Shown: one piece after another, positions 30,659-38,064 of the stretch | Numbering within the stretch: the first letter of the stretch is position 1 | How the letters are laid out: every line of letters begins with the position of its first letter | From: a virus | Strand: one strand, 5' to 3' | IMG/VR virus record: IMGVR_UViG_3300010885_039212 | Span: 1-64,000 of that record | Length of the DNA stretch: 64,000 bases | Notes under the pieces: model-generated | What the model was told of the DNA's origin: nothing | Databases searched by the model: none | Seen by the model: only the letters and a program-made list of their open reading frames with translations | Made by a program: the position numbers and the translations under genes

Positions 30659-30934
30659 ATGGACGAATTAACAAAAGCCAAGCACAGCAAGAGAATGCAT
30701 CAAAAAGAAGTCGTGTCAAAGCGAAAAGCAAAGATAGCGAAAGCCCACGGGATACCAGTGGAAAACGCACACGAACTACTAGATCACAGCCCAGTAAGTT
30801 GCTCAAGTCCACTGTGCGTAATGTGTCGAAATCCAAGAAAGACATTCAAGGAATTGACGATTCAGGAACAAAGAAAGTTTCAAAACCCAGACGAAACAAG
30901 AGATCGTCGCAGTAATGGATTAGTAACAGAATGA
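30659..30934 (+). CDS. small Cys-containing conserved phage protein
   Basis: 91 residues from ATG 30659, chosen because GGAG ends 6 bases upstream; earlier in-frame ATGs at 30647-30656 overlap that site. Contains HGIPVENAHELLDHSPVSC and CVMCRNPRKTFKELTIQEQR, a block seen in many T4-like phages (probable metal site with 3-4 Cys). A second open frame (30643-30915) overlaps almost completely but lacks a ribosome site. ATGA overlap with the next gene. Confidence 0.65.
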   Translation: MDELTKAKHSKRMHQKEVVSKRKAKIAKAHGIPVENAHELLDHSPVSCSSPLCVMCRNPRKTFKELTIQEQRKFQNPDETRDRRSNGLVTE

Positions 30935-31191
30935 TGCCATTTTTTGTAAGCGTAGACAAAGCCAGAGAACGATCTGATATATGCAGATCTTGCGATAAGT
31001 TCAAAGTAGGATTTTGTACAGAGTGTAATTGTCTTTTAAAATTTAAAGTTGTATTTGCAAATGTCGATTGTCCACTAAACAAATGGACAACTGAAGATCC
31101 AACTGATATTTGTATTCACAATGTAACTGAAGATCTATCCAGTATCGAGGAAAGCACTACATCATGGGATAATTGGAAAGCAATCGAATGA
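30931..31191 (+). CDS. small zinc-ribbon protein (DUF6171-like)
   Basis: 86 residues with cysteines in ICRSCDKF, GFCTECNC and VDCPLNKW, a four-to-six Cys zinc site conserved among phage proteins of this type. Acidic C-terminus. Starts with ATGA overlap. Function unknown. Confidence 0.65.
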   Translation: MMPFFVSVDKARERSDICRSCDKFKVGFCTECNCLLKFKVVFANVDCPLNKWTTEDPTDICIHNVTEDLSSIEESTTSWDNWKAIE

Positions 31192-31379
31192 ATATAAGTA
31201 CAGAAAGAATCAAGTCTTACTATGACACGATGAGAACACATCAGATTGAAAAGCGCAAGCAACAACTGAACCTGGAACAACGACGTGTAGAATACGATTT
31301 AAAAATGGCAGAGCAACGACGTATCGCAATCAATCGAGAGTTGAATTTTATTGGACAAAACATAGATACATACGCATGA
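31188..31379 (+). CDS. small coiled-coil protein
   Basis: 63 residues from ATG 31188 (ATGA overlap), almost entirely one charged helix (RKQQLNLEQRRVEYDLKMAEQRR). No family recognised. Confidence 0.5.
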   Translation: MNISTERIKSYYDTMRTHQIEKRKQQLNLEQRRVEYDLKMAEQRRIAINRELNFIGQNIDTYA

Positions 31380-31507
31380 AAACATTATCACAACAAGAAG
31401 CTGAAGTAGTAATACAAATGGGTGAGAAAATCTCAGCCTTAGAAATCGAAGTAGAACGATTGAAAGCCATTATCGCAGAGCTGGAAGAACTACTACAAAG
31501 TAAATAG
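31376..31507 (+). CDS. small coiled-coil protein
   Basis: 43 residues, again joined by ATGA overlap, with a heptad pattern (EKISALEIEVERLKAIIAEL) like a leucine zipper. Last gene of this run, followed by a terminator. Function unknown. Confidence 0.5.
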   Translation: MKTLSQQEAEVVIQMGEKISALEIEVERLKAIIAELEELLQSK

Positions 31508-31532
31508 AAACCAAAAGTATTCATTTTAAATG

Positions 31533-31555
31533 ACCCTACATTTTGTAGGGTTTTT
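31533..31555 (+). terminator. hairpin terminator
   Basis: CCCTAC (31534-31539), loop ATTTT, GTAGGG (31545-31550), TTTTT. Confidence 0.85.
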
Positions 31556-31565
31556 CACATTGGGC

Positions 31566-31594
31566 TTTACAATAATTCATTAATCCTGTATAAT
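31566..31594 (+). promoter_or_regulatory. sigma70-type early promoter
   Basis: TTTACA (31566-31571), 17-base spacer, TATAAT (31589-31594), then TCTATT and an in-frame ATG at 31601, 24 bases before the ATG at 31625. Confidence 0.78.
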
Positions 31595-31624
31595 TCTATT
31601 ATGGAATCAAAAAAGGAGTTAAAA

Positions 31625-31816
31625 ATGTTGAAATACGAAACAATGATTGTCAAGTTGGCAAAAATGAAAGCTGGCATTTACTTGAGTGGTGCCTATGGTT
31701 CAGTCGGTACTGAGGTCAAAATGGTTGCCATGATTTACCGTAAAAAAGAATCAACTGTTTCCAAAGATATCGCAACAGTTTATCCAAAGATTTTCCGTAA
31801 AATGGCTGGTTGTTAA
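31625..31816 (+). CDS. small early protein, unknown
   Basis: 63 residues from ATG 31625 (AAAAAGGAG upstream). Gly/Lys-rich, no membrane segment: AKMKAGIYLSGAYGSVGTEV, then MIYRKKESTVSKDIATVYP. It is alone between two promoters. No family recognised. A leaderless start at 31601 would add 8 residues. Confidence 0.55.
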   Translation: MLKYETMIVKLAKMKAGIYLSGAYGSVGTEVKMVAMIYRKKESTVSKDIATVYPKIFRKMAGC

Positions 31817-31831
31817 AAAACAACGAAGCAC

Positions 31832-31860
31832 TTTACTTTTAATCAATCTTGCAGTATAAT
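31832..31860 (+). promoter_or_regulatory. sigma70-type early promoter
   Basis: TTTACT (31832-31837), 17-base spacer, TATAAT (31855-31860). Confidence 0.75.
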
Positions 31861-31887
31861 TATACTATCGATTTGAAAGGATTAAAA

Positions 31888-32073
31888 ATGCGATTTACTA
31901 CTATTGGTTTTCTGTACTTTATCACTGGTCTATTGGCTTTGTTTGGTGTAGTTGGTGGCTTTGAGACCAGCGATAATCTTACAGTGTTGGAAGTAATTCA
32001 ATTATTTGTAGTTGCACTAGTTGGTATTGCTTCAATGATGGTCGGTGTTTCATATCTAAAGGATGCTGAATAA
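31888..32073 (+). CDS. small two-helix membrane protein
   Basis: 61 residues from ATG 31888 (AAAGGA upstream): hydrophobic segments at about 4-22 and 32-55 separated by FETSDNLT. No family recognised. Stop overlaps the next start by one base. Confidence 0.55.
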   Translation: MRFTTIGFLYFITGLLALFGVVGGFETSDNLTVLEVIQLFVVALVGIASMMVGVSYLKDAE

Positions 32074-32345
32074 TGCGTACAAAAACAATCATCGATGGCT
32101 TTAAAAACAGCCAAAAATTCCGTATCATCTTTAAAGGTGATGGCTCAGAAAATGACGTGGGTTTTTACATGACCATACAGCAAATGACAACTCAGTTTGC
32201 CACTGTAAATGCAAGAGCCATTTGCTGGGATGCGCTATTGCAACTGAATTATCTACGCTATACAGCAAAGCGTAAAGGTGACGCAATACCCAGTGGTTTG
32301 GGAACAACCATTCGTAATAAGCAAGTACAGTTAGATTTAATTTAA
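32073..32345 (+). CDS. small phage protein, unknown
   Basis: 90 residues (MRTKTIIDGFKNSQKFRIIFKG…), soluble, mixed alpha/beta. Coupled to the membrane protein gene before it. No family recognised. Confidence 0.5.
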   Translation: MRTKTIIDGFKNSQKFRIIFKGDGSENDVGFYMTIQQMTTQFATVNARAICWDALLQLNYLRYTAKRKGDAIPSGLGTTIRNKQVQLDLI

Positions 32346-32353
32346 GGGTTACT

Positions 32354-32962
32354 ATGCATAAGCACTTTGTTATGGCATGTGGGATTTTGTTGGCTCAAAC
32401 AAGTTATTCGATGTGGACTGAGGATAGACATGGTAACACCATTATCCCACCCAAGAAAGAAACACTTAATAAAATCGATTTACAAATTATCAAAGTGGTG
32501 GATAAAAAGCCAAACAAAGGTATTGCAAAGATATCCAACACCAGTTTAAAAGATACAGGTAATCGTATCGTTGGTCAAAGTGATGAAGACGTAAAGTGCC
32601 TTGCATATTCCATCTATCGTGAAGCAGGAAACCTATTATCCCATGATCAATACGCTGTAGGACAAGTTCATATCAACAGACTTAGAGAAGGATCATGGGG
32701 AAATACTCTTTGTAAAGTGGTGTTTGCAAAAGCACAATTTAGTTGGACGTTAGAAAAGAAATTGGTAAAATGGTCAACTTCACAAAGAGATAAATTCTAT
32801 ACAATGGCAAAGTTATTAATCAATGGTGTACGAGTCAAATCATTGGATAATGATCATGTGCTTTGGTACCATGCAAACTACGTCAATCCCAAATGGGCAA
32901 ACAAGAACAAAATCGTGGCCATGGCTGGTCCACATATATTTTACAGAGATATACCACACTAG
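32354..32962 (+). CDS. SleB-like cell wall hydrolase, exported
   Basis: 202 residues. N-terminal signal-like segment (about 1-19), linker, then the Hydrolase_2 domain: KCLAYSIYREAGN with catalytic Glu, AVGQVHINRLREGSWGNTLC, AQFSW and LWYHANYVNPKWA…GPHIFY. SleB enzymes cleave peptidoglycan glycan strands. A second member is at 48130. Its domain is complete, so it probably acts in lysis or entry. Confidence 0.82.
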   Translation: MHKHFVMACGILLAQTSYSMWTEDRHGNTIIPPKKETLNKIDLQIIKVVDKKPNKGIAKISNTSLKDTGNRIVGQSDEDVKCLAYSIYREAGNLLSHDQYAVGQVHINRLREGSWGNTLCKVVFAKAQFSWTLEKKLVKWSTSQRDKFYTMAKLLINGVRVKSLDNDHVLWYHANYVNPKWANKNKIVAMAGPHIFYRDIPH

Positions 32963-32970
32963 GAGTTAAT

Positions 32971-33273
32971 ATGAGTAAACTAATTGAACTATCAGAAATC
33001 GCCAGAAAATCCGTGCCACAAGGTGTATTGGTGGAAGATTGGATCGAATTATACAATGCAAAATTTGCAGATCTAATCCTACAAGAATGTTATCAAATCT
33101 GTGAACAAGGATCTGCAACTCAAACTACATCAGTAGGTATCATACCTAGACTGAAACAACACTTTCAAAATGATGCAGAATATGAACTAACAACTCATGA
33201 GAAACAAGCAGAGTTTGATAAGGATAGAAACTATTTTTATGATCGTTTTTTCGCTGGACCAGACAATGACTGA
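32971..33273 (+). CDS. small conserved phage protein (MNERI-type family)
   Basis: 100 residues from ATG 32971 (GGAG upstream). Begins MSKLIELSEIARKSVPQG and contains FADLILQECYQICEQ, then LKQHF. The order of helices matches the shorter proteins at 33723 and 36795 (…ELIVRECADIA… KHFG). Function unknown. Confidence 0.55.
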   Translation: MSKLIELSEIARKSVPQGVLVEDWIELYNAKFADLILQECYQICEQGSATQTTSVGIIPRLKQHFQNDAEYELTTHEKQAEFDKDRNYFYDRFFAGPDND

Positions 33274-33553
33274 ATTTATTACTCATGACTTTGCAATAGG
33301 TGGAAAAATGGTCTTGGGAACGGCAGAAATGTCAACAGAATTTCATATGATGCTGGAAGATGGAGATCAAACAGCCATTATGCAAGTCAAAGAAAAACTA
33401 ACAAGAGATATGGTATCATATATGCTAGAGAACAAACTGGTTGAATTTACACACTATGATGATCCAGTATCATTAAGTCGGAAGTTAGCAGTTAGAGCAT
33501 ATCTTGCTCCATCAGATCAGGTAAAGATACTAAGATTATCGAATAAAATATGA
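33266..33553 (+). CDS. small phage protein, unknown
   Basis: 95 residues from ATG 33266, overlapping the previous stop by 8 bases. Soluble, with MTEFITHDFAIGGKMVLG and KLTRDMVSYMLENKLVEF. Familiar as a small T4-like phage protein type but no function known. ATGA overlap downstream. Confidence 0.5.
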   Translation: MTEFITHDFAIGGKMVLGTAEMSTEFHMMLEDGDQTAIMQVKEKLTRDMVSYMLENKLVEFTHYDDPVSLSRKLAVRAYLAPSDQVKILRLSNKI

Positions 33554-33726
33554 ATAACAAAGATTATGATGTAGTACTAGATACGCTACAGAAACAAAGG
33601 GATATTCTATGGAAAATGATGATGAATATTATGGATGATATTCGTTTAAAACAAATATATGATATTCGTTTAAAACAAATATATGAATTAGATAAAGCAA
33701 TGGAATTGTGGAAAGAAAGAAAATGA
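33550..33726 (+). CDS. small helical protein with tandem duplication
   Basis: 58 residues, joined by ATGA overlaps on both sides. A perfect 24-base tandem repeat (33637-33684) encodes DIRLKQIY twice, keeping the frame and one more helical turn pair. No family recognised. Confidence 0.5.
   Translation: MNNKDYDVVLDTLQKQRDILWKMMMNIMDDIRLKQIYDIRLKQIYELDKAMELWKERK
33637..33684 (+). repeat. perfect 24-bp tandem duplication
   Basis: Copies at 33637-33660 and 33661-33684 are identical (GATATTCGTTTAAAACAAAT begins each). In-frame within a small gene; likely a recent slippage event. Confidence 0.9.
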
Positions 33727-33905
33727 ACGAACGAATTAAAGAACTAATGAAACAAGCAGATTATCCTGCGCCTGAGATTGCTTTACGTGCTCAAAAACTC
33801 GTTGAGTTGATTGTGAGGGAATGTGCTGATATTGCTACAATGAATCAATTTCAATATGATGCTGTTGGTAATTATGTACTAAAACATTTCGGAGTTGAAG
33901 AATGA
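33723..33905 (+). CDS. small conserved phage protein (MNERI-type family)
   Basis: 60 residues from ATG 33723: MNERIKELMKQADYPAPEIA, RAQKLVELIVRECADIAT and a final LKHFGVEE. A paralogue with the same plan is at 36795, and a longer relative at 32971. Function unknown. Confidence 0.6.
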   Translation: MNERIKELMKQADYPAPEIALRAQKLVELIVRECADIATMNQFQYDAVGNYVLKHFGVEE

Positions 33906-33952
33906 GCCAAGAATATGGTAGTGATCGCTCTATGGTTAAAAACAAAGATTGA
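33902..33952 (+). CDS. possible 16-residue peptide
   Basis: ATGA overlap with the previous stop leads to MSQEYGSDRSMVKNKD. May be a leftover of a longer gene; included for completeness. Confidence 0.2.
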   Translation: MSQEYGSDRSMVKNKD

Positions 33953-33968
33953 GTGTGTCTAGCCACGT

Positions 33969-34307
33969 ATGGGTTCATATCGCCAAAAAACTTGTCCAAC
34001 ATGTGGTGTTACGCATAACAAACGTGGTCCATATTGCTCTAGATCATGTGGAAATTCACGCACATTCACTCATAAAGCACGAAAAAATCTGTCTGAAAAG
34101 ATAACCACACGTTGGTCTACTACTGGAACCAATGAAGACAGAGAAAGAGTTGCCCTTGTTGGTAAATTACAGCTGAAAAAAATGCATAACAAGGATGATG
34201 AGGACTTGCAGCAGATGACTTTGGACGATTTTATGGTGGAACCAGTAGTGGTAAAGTTGCCAAACAACCAATTTGTGCAAGATGGCGACCTTTGGACCGA
34301 AGATTGA
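33969..34307 (+). CDS. small zinc-finger phage protein
   Basis: 112 residues. N-terminal zinc site TCPTCGVTHNKRGPYCSRSC with four Cys, typical of treble-clef fingers found in phage nuclease-associated and stand-alone proteins, then a basic helix and an acidic C-terminus (LWTED). Possible DNA or RNA binding. No catalytic residues seen. Confidence 0.65.
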   Translation: MGSYRQKTCPTCGVTHNKRGPYCSRSCGNSRTFTHKARKNLSEKITTRWSTTGTNEDRERVALVGKLQLKKMHNKDDEDLQQMTLDDFMVEPVVVKLPNNQFVQDGDLWTED

Positions 34308-34315
34308 AAATAAAT

Positions 34316-34344
34316 TTGACATAATTTCGGGTCTGTGGTAAAAT
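34316..34344 (+). promoter_or_regulatory. sigma70-type promoter
   Basis: Consensus TTGACA (34316-34321), 17-base spacer, TAAAAT (34339-34344). Followed by only a 21-codon frame (34361) before the next promoter; the 34345-34470 stretch holds nothing else I can name, so a short RNA is possible. Confidence 0.7.
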
Positions 34345-34473
34345 AACAGTGTCGGGTTTGATGAAAGAGATAGAAAACCAAAGGTTTACATTCTGGATCG
34401 TGATTTTGAGACGTTTTCATCCCTAGAAGAGAGAGAAAAGACCCTACCATCTGTAAGGTCATGAAGAAAGTGC

Positions 34474-34502
34474 TTTACAATAAATCAGTCTTCAGGCATA
34501 AT
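34474..34502 (+). promoter_or_regulatory. sigma70-type early promoter
   Basis: TTTACA (34474-34479), 17-base spacer, CATAAT (34497-34502). In-frame ATG at 34509 lies 24 bases before the real start at 34533. Confidence 0.7.
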
Positions 34503-34532
34503 TCTATTATGGAATTAAGAAAAGGACTGAAA

Positions 34533-35468
34533 ATGCTGAATACTCTCAAAATCTCTGTTAAGACTGACAAATCTGGTAAATCTGTGATCTTTTTGGGTGA
34601 CAAAAAGGTTACTACTGCTAAAACTGGTCGTGGTCTTGAAGAAGTCATTGAGTTTCATTATCGCAAAATCACTGGTGTAAAAGCACCTTACAACATGATC
34701 ATGGGTGAAACCAAATTGCAAGAACCAAAAAGTGAAAAATTCGACATCAACACTCGATTTGGCTTTGTTGAGAAATTGGTAAACATGGTTGCTACTGGTG
34801 TTCAGCCATCAGCTGTGATCACTGGTGAAGGTGGTCTTGGTAAGACTTACACTGTGACCAAGACTCTTGAGTCAGCTGGTTACAAAGACATTAGCGACCT
34901 TGCTGAATTCCAAGTTGGTACTGTGTTGAATGCTCGCAAGTGCTTTACCATGGTCAAAGGTTACAGTACTCCCAAAGGTTTATATCGCACCTTGTTTGAA
35001 AACAACAAATCAATTATTGTGTTTGATGACTGTGACTCAGTGTTGAAAGACCCAGTTGCGTTGAACCTTCTCAAAAGTGCTCTTGACTCATACGGTAAGC
35101 GTATCATCTCTTGGAATGCAGACATGAAGGATGAGGATCTACCCAGATCTTTTAACTTTGAAGGTCGTGTGATCTTTATCTCTAACATGGAAGAAGGTCG
35201 TATCGACCAAGCCATTCGTTCACGTTCAATGATGATTGACTTGAGCATGACTACCGACCAGAAAATTGACCGCATGGAGCACATCGCGATGTGCAAAGAC
35301 TTTTTGCCTGAGTATGATGCCCAGTGCAAGAAAGATGCTCTAGCACTGATTCGTGAGATCGCCAGCGAGTGCAAAGAAATCACGTTGCGTACTCTGATCT
35401 CTGTAACAAAGGTTCGTGCCAGCAACAAAGACTGGAAAGATTTGGCTACTTATATGTTGACTGCTTAA
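34533..35468 (+). CDS. AAA+ ATPase
   Basis: 311 residues from ATG 34533 (AAAAGGA upstream). Walker A GEGGLGKT (about 96-103), Walker B SIIVFDDCD, sensor-1-like FISNM and an arginine-finger region AIRSRSMMIDL. The N-terminal 80 residues are not recognised. Role unknown; single AAA+ ATPases of this sort occur among early genes of large phages. GC content is higher than its neighbours. No partner protein is obvious nearby. Confidence 0.8.
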   Translation: MLNTLKISVKTDKSGKSVIFLGDKKVTTAKTGRGLEEVIEFHYRKITGVKAPYNMIMGETKLQEPKSEKFDINTRFGFVEKLVNMVATGVQPSAVITGEGGLGKTYTVTKTLESAGYKDISDLAEFQVGTVLNARKCFTMVKGYSTPKGLYRTLFENNKSIIVFDDCDSVLKDPVALNLLKSALDSYGKRIISWNADMKDEDLPRSFNFEGRVIFISNMEEGRIDQAIRSRSMMIDLSMTTDQKIDRMEHIAMCKDFLPEYDAQCKKDALALIREIASECKEITLRTLISVTKVRASNKDWKDLATYMLTA

Positions 35469-35478
35469 GGAGAGCATT

Positions 35479-35688
35479 ATGAAGATGATGATTATAGTAA
35501 ATGGTATTAGCTTCTATACTACTAGTACTGCTATTAAACGAGGTGTAGGCAACAATAGTAACATCAATGTAGCAATACAGCAAGTGTTCGCAGACCTACA
35601 CAATGCAATTGGTATTAGCACTAGCATTCGACTGTACGACCATAAGATGCAACAACACAAATACGATATACAATTAAGGAGAATGTAA
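35479..35688 (+). CDS. small phage protein, unknown
   Basis: 69 residues, Ile/Asn/Gln-rich (MKMMIIVNGISFYTT…). AAGGAG before the start; its TAA overlaps the next ATG. No family recognised. Confidence 0.5.
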   Translation: MKMMIIVNGISFYTTSTAIKRGVGNNSNINVAIQQVFADLHNAIGISTSIRLYDHKMQQHKYDIQLRRM

Positions 35689-35861
35689 TGAAGACGATTC
35701 GTGTGTATAAAATTGTTCACCATTGGATAGATGTTGAAATTGAAGACTTTCTACCAGATGAACATGCAATGGATCTGGCAATGGACCAAGATGAGTGCAA
35801 TTGGGATTCTGAGATTCAAGATGAAGGTTGTTTAACATTGGATGGAGATGAAGATGAGTAA
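35688..35861 (+). CDS. small acidic phage protein
   Basis: 57 residues (MKTIRVYKIVHHWIDVEIED…) with an acidic C-terminus (LDGDEDE). Coupled by TAATG to the gene before and overlapping the next by 8 bases. Similar small acidic proteins are common in T4-like phages; unknown. Confidence 0.5.
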   Translation: MKTIRVYKIVHHWIDVEIEDFLPDEHAMDLAMDQDECNWDSEIQDEGCLTLDGDEDE

Positions 35862-36045
35862 AATGGCTGACTTACACTTAGAGATTACTGACTATCTGGA
35901 CAACACCAAATTTATGATAGACGAGATTGCAAATGCAATTGGTTGTCCCATAGAGTTGGTAGAAGCGTTGGTGGAGCAACGCTGGACTGATATGGTTGAA
36001 GATGCGGTAGAGCCACTGTCGCCTTTTGCAACTTGTAACTCATAA
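35854..36045 (+). CDS. small HTH-like protein
   Basis: 63 residues from ATG 35854, GGAG 6 bases upstream. Helix-turn-helix-like FMIDEIANAIGCPIELVEAL; related in pattern to the products of 14516 and 37197. May bind DNA. Confidence 0.55.
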   Translation: MSKMADLHLEITDYLDNTKFMIDEIANAIGCPIELVEALVEQRWTDMVEDAVEPLSPFATCNS

Positions 36046-36051
36046 TTATAC

Positions 36052-36080
36052 TTGACTTGCAATATAAAGTAAAGTAGAAT
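36052..36080 (+). promoter_or_regulatory. sigma70-type promoter
   Basis: TTGACT (36052-36057), 17-base spacer, TAGAAT (36075-36080). The transcript start region holds a 16-codon frame at 36087 and a hairpin CTAGGG/CCCTAG. Confidence 0.6.
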
Positions 36081-36104
36081 TGGCTTATGAAAGCCATTTC
36101 GGCA

Positions 36105-36130
36105 CTAGGGACTCCTACGCCATGCCCTAG
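36105..36130 (+). promoter_or_regulatory. leader hairpin
   Basis: CTAGGG and CCCTAG pair around a 14-base loop shortly after a promoter and about 110 bases before the next gene. No T run follows, so it is more likely a leader element than a terminator. Coordinates approximate. Confidence 0.3.
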
Positions 36131-36245
36131 ACTATGACTTTAAAGCATCATCATTCTTTAAAAGGATTCGGAAAATCGCCAAGAGTTTCATTTTCACACT
36201 GGCCAAAAAATTCCGCCAAAAATTTTTTATCACTAAAGGTTCGAT

Positions 36246-36461
36246 ATGATTGATTTGAATAAGTACACTTCTCCTGATGTCGAGGAATCATTCTATAAGA
36301 ATATTCCCATAGAGCATCTACAGACAGTTCAAAAACACTTTGCCTCACGTGCTTCAGGACTACGCTATGTATTTCGTGGACCACGTTATGATGGTACTCG
36401 AGGATTTACCAAGAAATGCGATGCAACTGGCTTTTCCATCTATAAGAAATGTTGGTATTAA
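36246..36461 (+). CDS. small conserved phage protein (RGPRYDG type)
   Basis: 71 residues. The block LRYVFRGPRYDGTRGFTKKCDATGFSIY is familiar from small T4-like phage proteins. AAAGG precedes the start. Function unknown. Confidence 0.6.
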   Translation: MIDLNKYTSPDVEESFYKNIPIEHLQTVQKHFASRASGLRYVFRGPRYDGTRGFTKKCDATGFSIYKKCWY

Positions 36462-36462
36462 T

Positions 36463-36591
36463 ATGGCAAATGTAAAGCAAGGTAATCTTACAAGTCCTCC
36501 CCAATGGTGGAAACACCTCAAGGATTGGAAACGTGTGTTTTGGAAATCAGAACGTCAAGAACAAAAGAAAGTGATCAAAAATGAACATTAA
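36463..36591 (+). CDS. small basic Trp-rich phage protein
   Basis: 42 residues: VKQGNLTSPPQWWKHLKDW followed by KRVFWKSERQEQKK. A QGNLT..WWKHL..FWK..R block recurs in T4-like aquatic phages. Overlaps the next gene by 11 bases. Function unknown. Confidence 0.6.
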   Translation: MANVKQGNLTSPPQWWKHLKDWKRVFWKSERQEQKKVIKNEH

Positions 36592-36793
36592 TTCAATTAT
36601 GGTACAAAACGAATTTGGTATTTGGGTACATGATATCTTTGCCGAGTGGTTATCAGTCCATACCCTTGGAGAGATTATTGATTTGAACCCGATTCATAAC
36701 GCTGTATCAGTTGATATCTTTGCAGTTGCATTAATGGGTATTGCTAATAATGATTGGGGCGGTGCAGGTGGTATATTGGCATTTGGGTATTAA
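36581..36793 (+). CDS. small phage protein, unknown
   Basis: 70 residues (MNINSIMVQNEFGIWVHDIF…), hydrophobic and Gly-rich towards the end (DWGGAGGILAFGY). No family recognised. Start could also be the ATG at 36599. Confidence 0.45.
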   Translation: MNINSIMVQNEFGIWVHDIFAEWLSVHTLGEIIDLNPIHNAVSVDIFAVALMGIANNDWGGAGGILAFGY

Positions 36794-36794
36794 A

Positions 36795-36998
36795 ATGAAT
36801 GACCGAATTATACAACTTTACGATCAAGCTATTGTGATAGAACAAGGTAAAGATTATGTCTGTGGTGAATTGGATCCAGAAAAGTTTGCCCAATTGATTA
36901 TACAAGATTGTACGAATATAATTGCAAATCAAGGTAAATTCTTGGGTTATGTTGCTCTTGAAGAAAAAGTTAAAAAACATTTTGGTATTGAAAAATGA
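36795..36998 (+). CDS. small conserved phage protein (MNERI-type family)
   Basis: 67 residues from ATG 36795: MNDRIIQLYDQA, DPEKFAQLIIQDCTNIIANQ and final KKHFGIEK. Clear paralogue of the 33723 product. ATGA overlap downstream. Confidence 0.6.
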   Translation: MNDRIIQLYDQAIVIEQGKDYVCGELDPEKFAQLIIQDCTNIIANQGKFLGYVALEEKVKKHFGIEK

Positions 36999-37150
36999 AC
37001 TGGATCCTTTATATAATTTTAGGCACCACCATGCCCACTCTACATCAGGTAAATCGCTATGCCAACGAAACTGGTTGTCGTGCAGCAATTACTGAATTGA
37101 CCAGTCAAGGAGTAAGAGCGGTATGCTTATTTAAACAAGATTCAAAATGA
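36995..37150 (+). CDS. small phage protein, unknown
   Basis: 51 residues, joined by ATGA overlap. Short hydrophobic start (NWILYIILGTT) then a soluble part with two Cys. No family recognised. Confidence 0.45.
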   Translation: MNWILYIILGTTMPTLHQVNRYANETGCRAAITELTSQGVRAVCLFKQDSK

Positions 37151-37168
37151 ATGTCAGCATCGATTCCC

Positions 37169-37177
37169 CTAAATAGT
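37169..37177 (+). promoter_or_regulatory. candidate late-type promoter (CTAAATAGT)
   Basis: CTAAATAGT in a short gap, 19 bases before the start at 37197. Same motif as at 8755. Confidence 0.35.
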
Positions 37178-37196
37178 AACCAAATCTGGAAGTTAT

Positions 37197-37322
37197 ATGC
37201 GTGATACAATTATTAATGCAGTTCGAGAGATGATGGAAAGACACTGGGATGTTTATGAAATTGCCAGTAAACTAAAGATTGATATTGCAGTGGTGCAAGC
37301 AATTGTAGATATGTTATCATAG
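37197..37322 (+). CDS. small HTH-like protein
   Basis: 41 residues, nearly all a helix-turn-helix: HWDVYEIASKLKIDIAVVQAI. GGAAG upstream. Third member of the pattern seen at 14516 and 35854. Confidence 0.55.
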   Translation: MRDTIINAVREMMERHWDVYEIASKLKIDIAVVQAIVDMLS

Positions 37323-37329
37323 GAGTGAT

Positions 37330-37659
37330 ATGTTAAATGACAAATTAGGTGTAAGTGATACAATCTCAATACAGATTGTAAAAGGAACACCAAAACAAGA
37401 AGGAGAACGAATGAGTTATTCTCGCTGGGGTGTTTCCACATGGTACGCATTCTACAATGTAAATGGATGCCTTTCTCTTTGGAGTGATATGGATCATATC
37501 ATCGACTGGGAATTTGAAGATCTAAAATATATTACGATTCAGAAATTACTGGAAGTTTATGGTTGCACTGAGGAAGACGCCAAAGAAGCAATGACTTACA
37601 TTGCGCAATATTTGCAAGATTATAAAGAGGATAATAAAGATGGACAAGAATCTGTTTAA
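37330..37659 (+). CDS. small phage protein, unknown
   Basis: 109 residues, soluble, Trp/Tyr-rich (WGVSTWYAFYNVNGCLSLW) with an acidic C-terminus. GGAG upstream. Overlaps the next gene by 20 bases. No family recognised. Confidence 0.5.
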   Translation: MLNDKLGVSDTISIQIVKGTPKQEGERMSYSRWGVSTWYAFYNVNGCLSLWSDMDHIIDWEFEDLKYITIQKLLEVYGCTEEDAKEAMTYIAQYLQDYKEDNKDGQESV

Positions 37660-37834
37660 TTATAGTATTCGTATTACTCCACAAGGTACGTATGTTTGGA
37701 ATCAAAACCCAAAGAAAGAAAAAGTTTCAGATTGGGTCGAAGACACGATTGACGCATATTTGCAATCTACCAATGACTATGCTGTTGCAAATGCGCTACT
37801 ACAAAAATATCGCTTGACAAATAATAAGAATTAA
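37640..37834 (+). CDS. small phage protein, unknown
   Basis: 64 residues from ATG 37640 (GAGG upstream), soluble (RITPQGTYVWNQNPKKEK). No family recognised. Its 3' end contains the promoter for 37849. Confidence 0.5.
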   Translation: MDKNLFNYSIRITPQGTYVWNQNPKKEKVSDWVEDTIDAYLQSTNDYAVANALLQKYRLTNNKN

Positions 37835-37842
37835 GGTATAAT
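37814..37842 (+). promoter_or_regulatory. sigma70 consensus promoter, leaderless target
   Basis: TTGACA (37814-37819), 17-base spacer, TATAAT (37837-37842). The next start codon (37849) lies 7 bases after the -10 box, at the expected +1. Confidence 0.8.
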
Positions 37843-37848
37843 TATACT

Positions 37849-38064
37849 ATGATACCTGATAATGAACTTGTTGAATTAGCCAATAAAGTAGATAGACTTA
37901 TGTCTAACTTAATGGTAGAATATAAAATCTCGCCTTTAATCCTTGGAAGTGTTATTCTTGCAAGACTTATGGTGCTCACTGAGATGACAAAAGAAAATAA
38001 AGACTTTCGCACAATAATGCAGTCTGCCCTTGATAAACCCTTTACTGATAGAACACTACAATGA
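37849..38064 (+). CDS. small helical protein, probably leaderless mRNA
   Basis: 71 residues, helix-rich (NELVELANKVDRLMSNLM, then ILGSVILARLMVLTEMTKE). No Shine-Dalgarno; the ATG coincides with the predicted transcription start. ATGA overlap with the phosphoesterase gene. No family recognised. Confidence 0.55.
   Translation: MIPDNELVELANKVDRLMSNLMVEYKISPLILGSVILARLMVLTEMTKENKDFRTIMQSALDKPFTDRTLQ

Noticed and set aside
30643-30915. 90-codon frame overlapping the 30659 gene
   Set aside because: No ribosome binding site and a low-complexity Lys/Ser product; the other frame carries conserved Cys blocks. Kept only as part of the codon-island finding.
34070-34462. 130-codon minus-strand frame
   Set aside because: Covers the zinc-finger gene and a promoter region; composition of a shadow frame.
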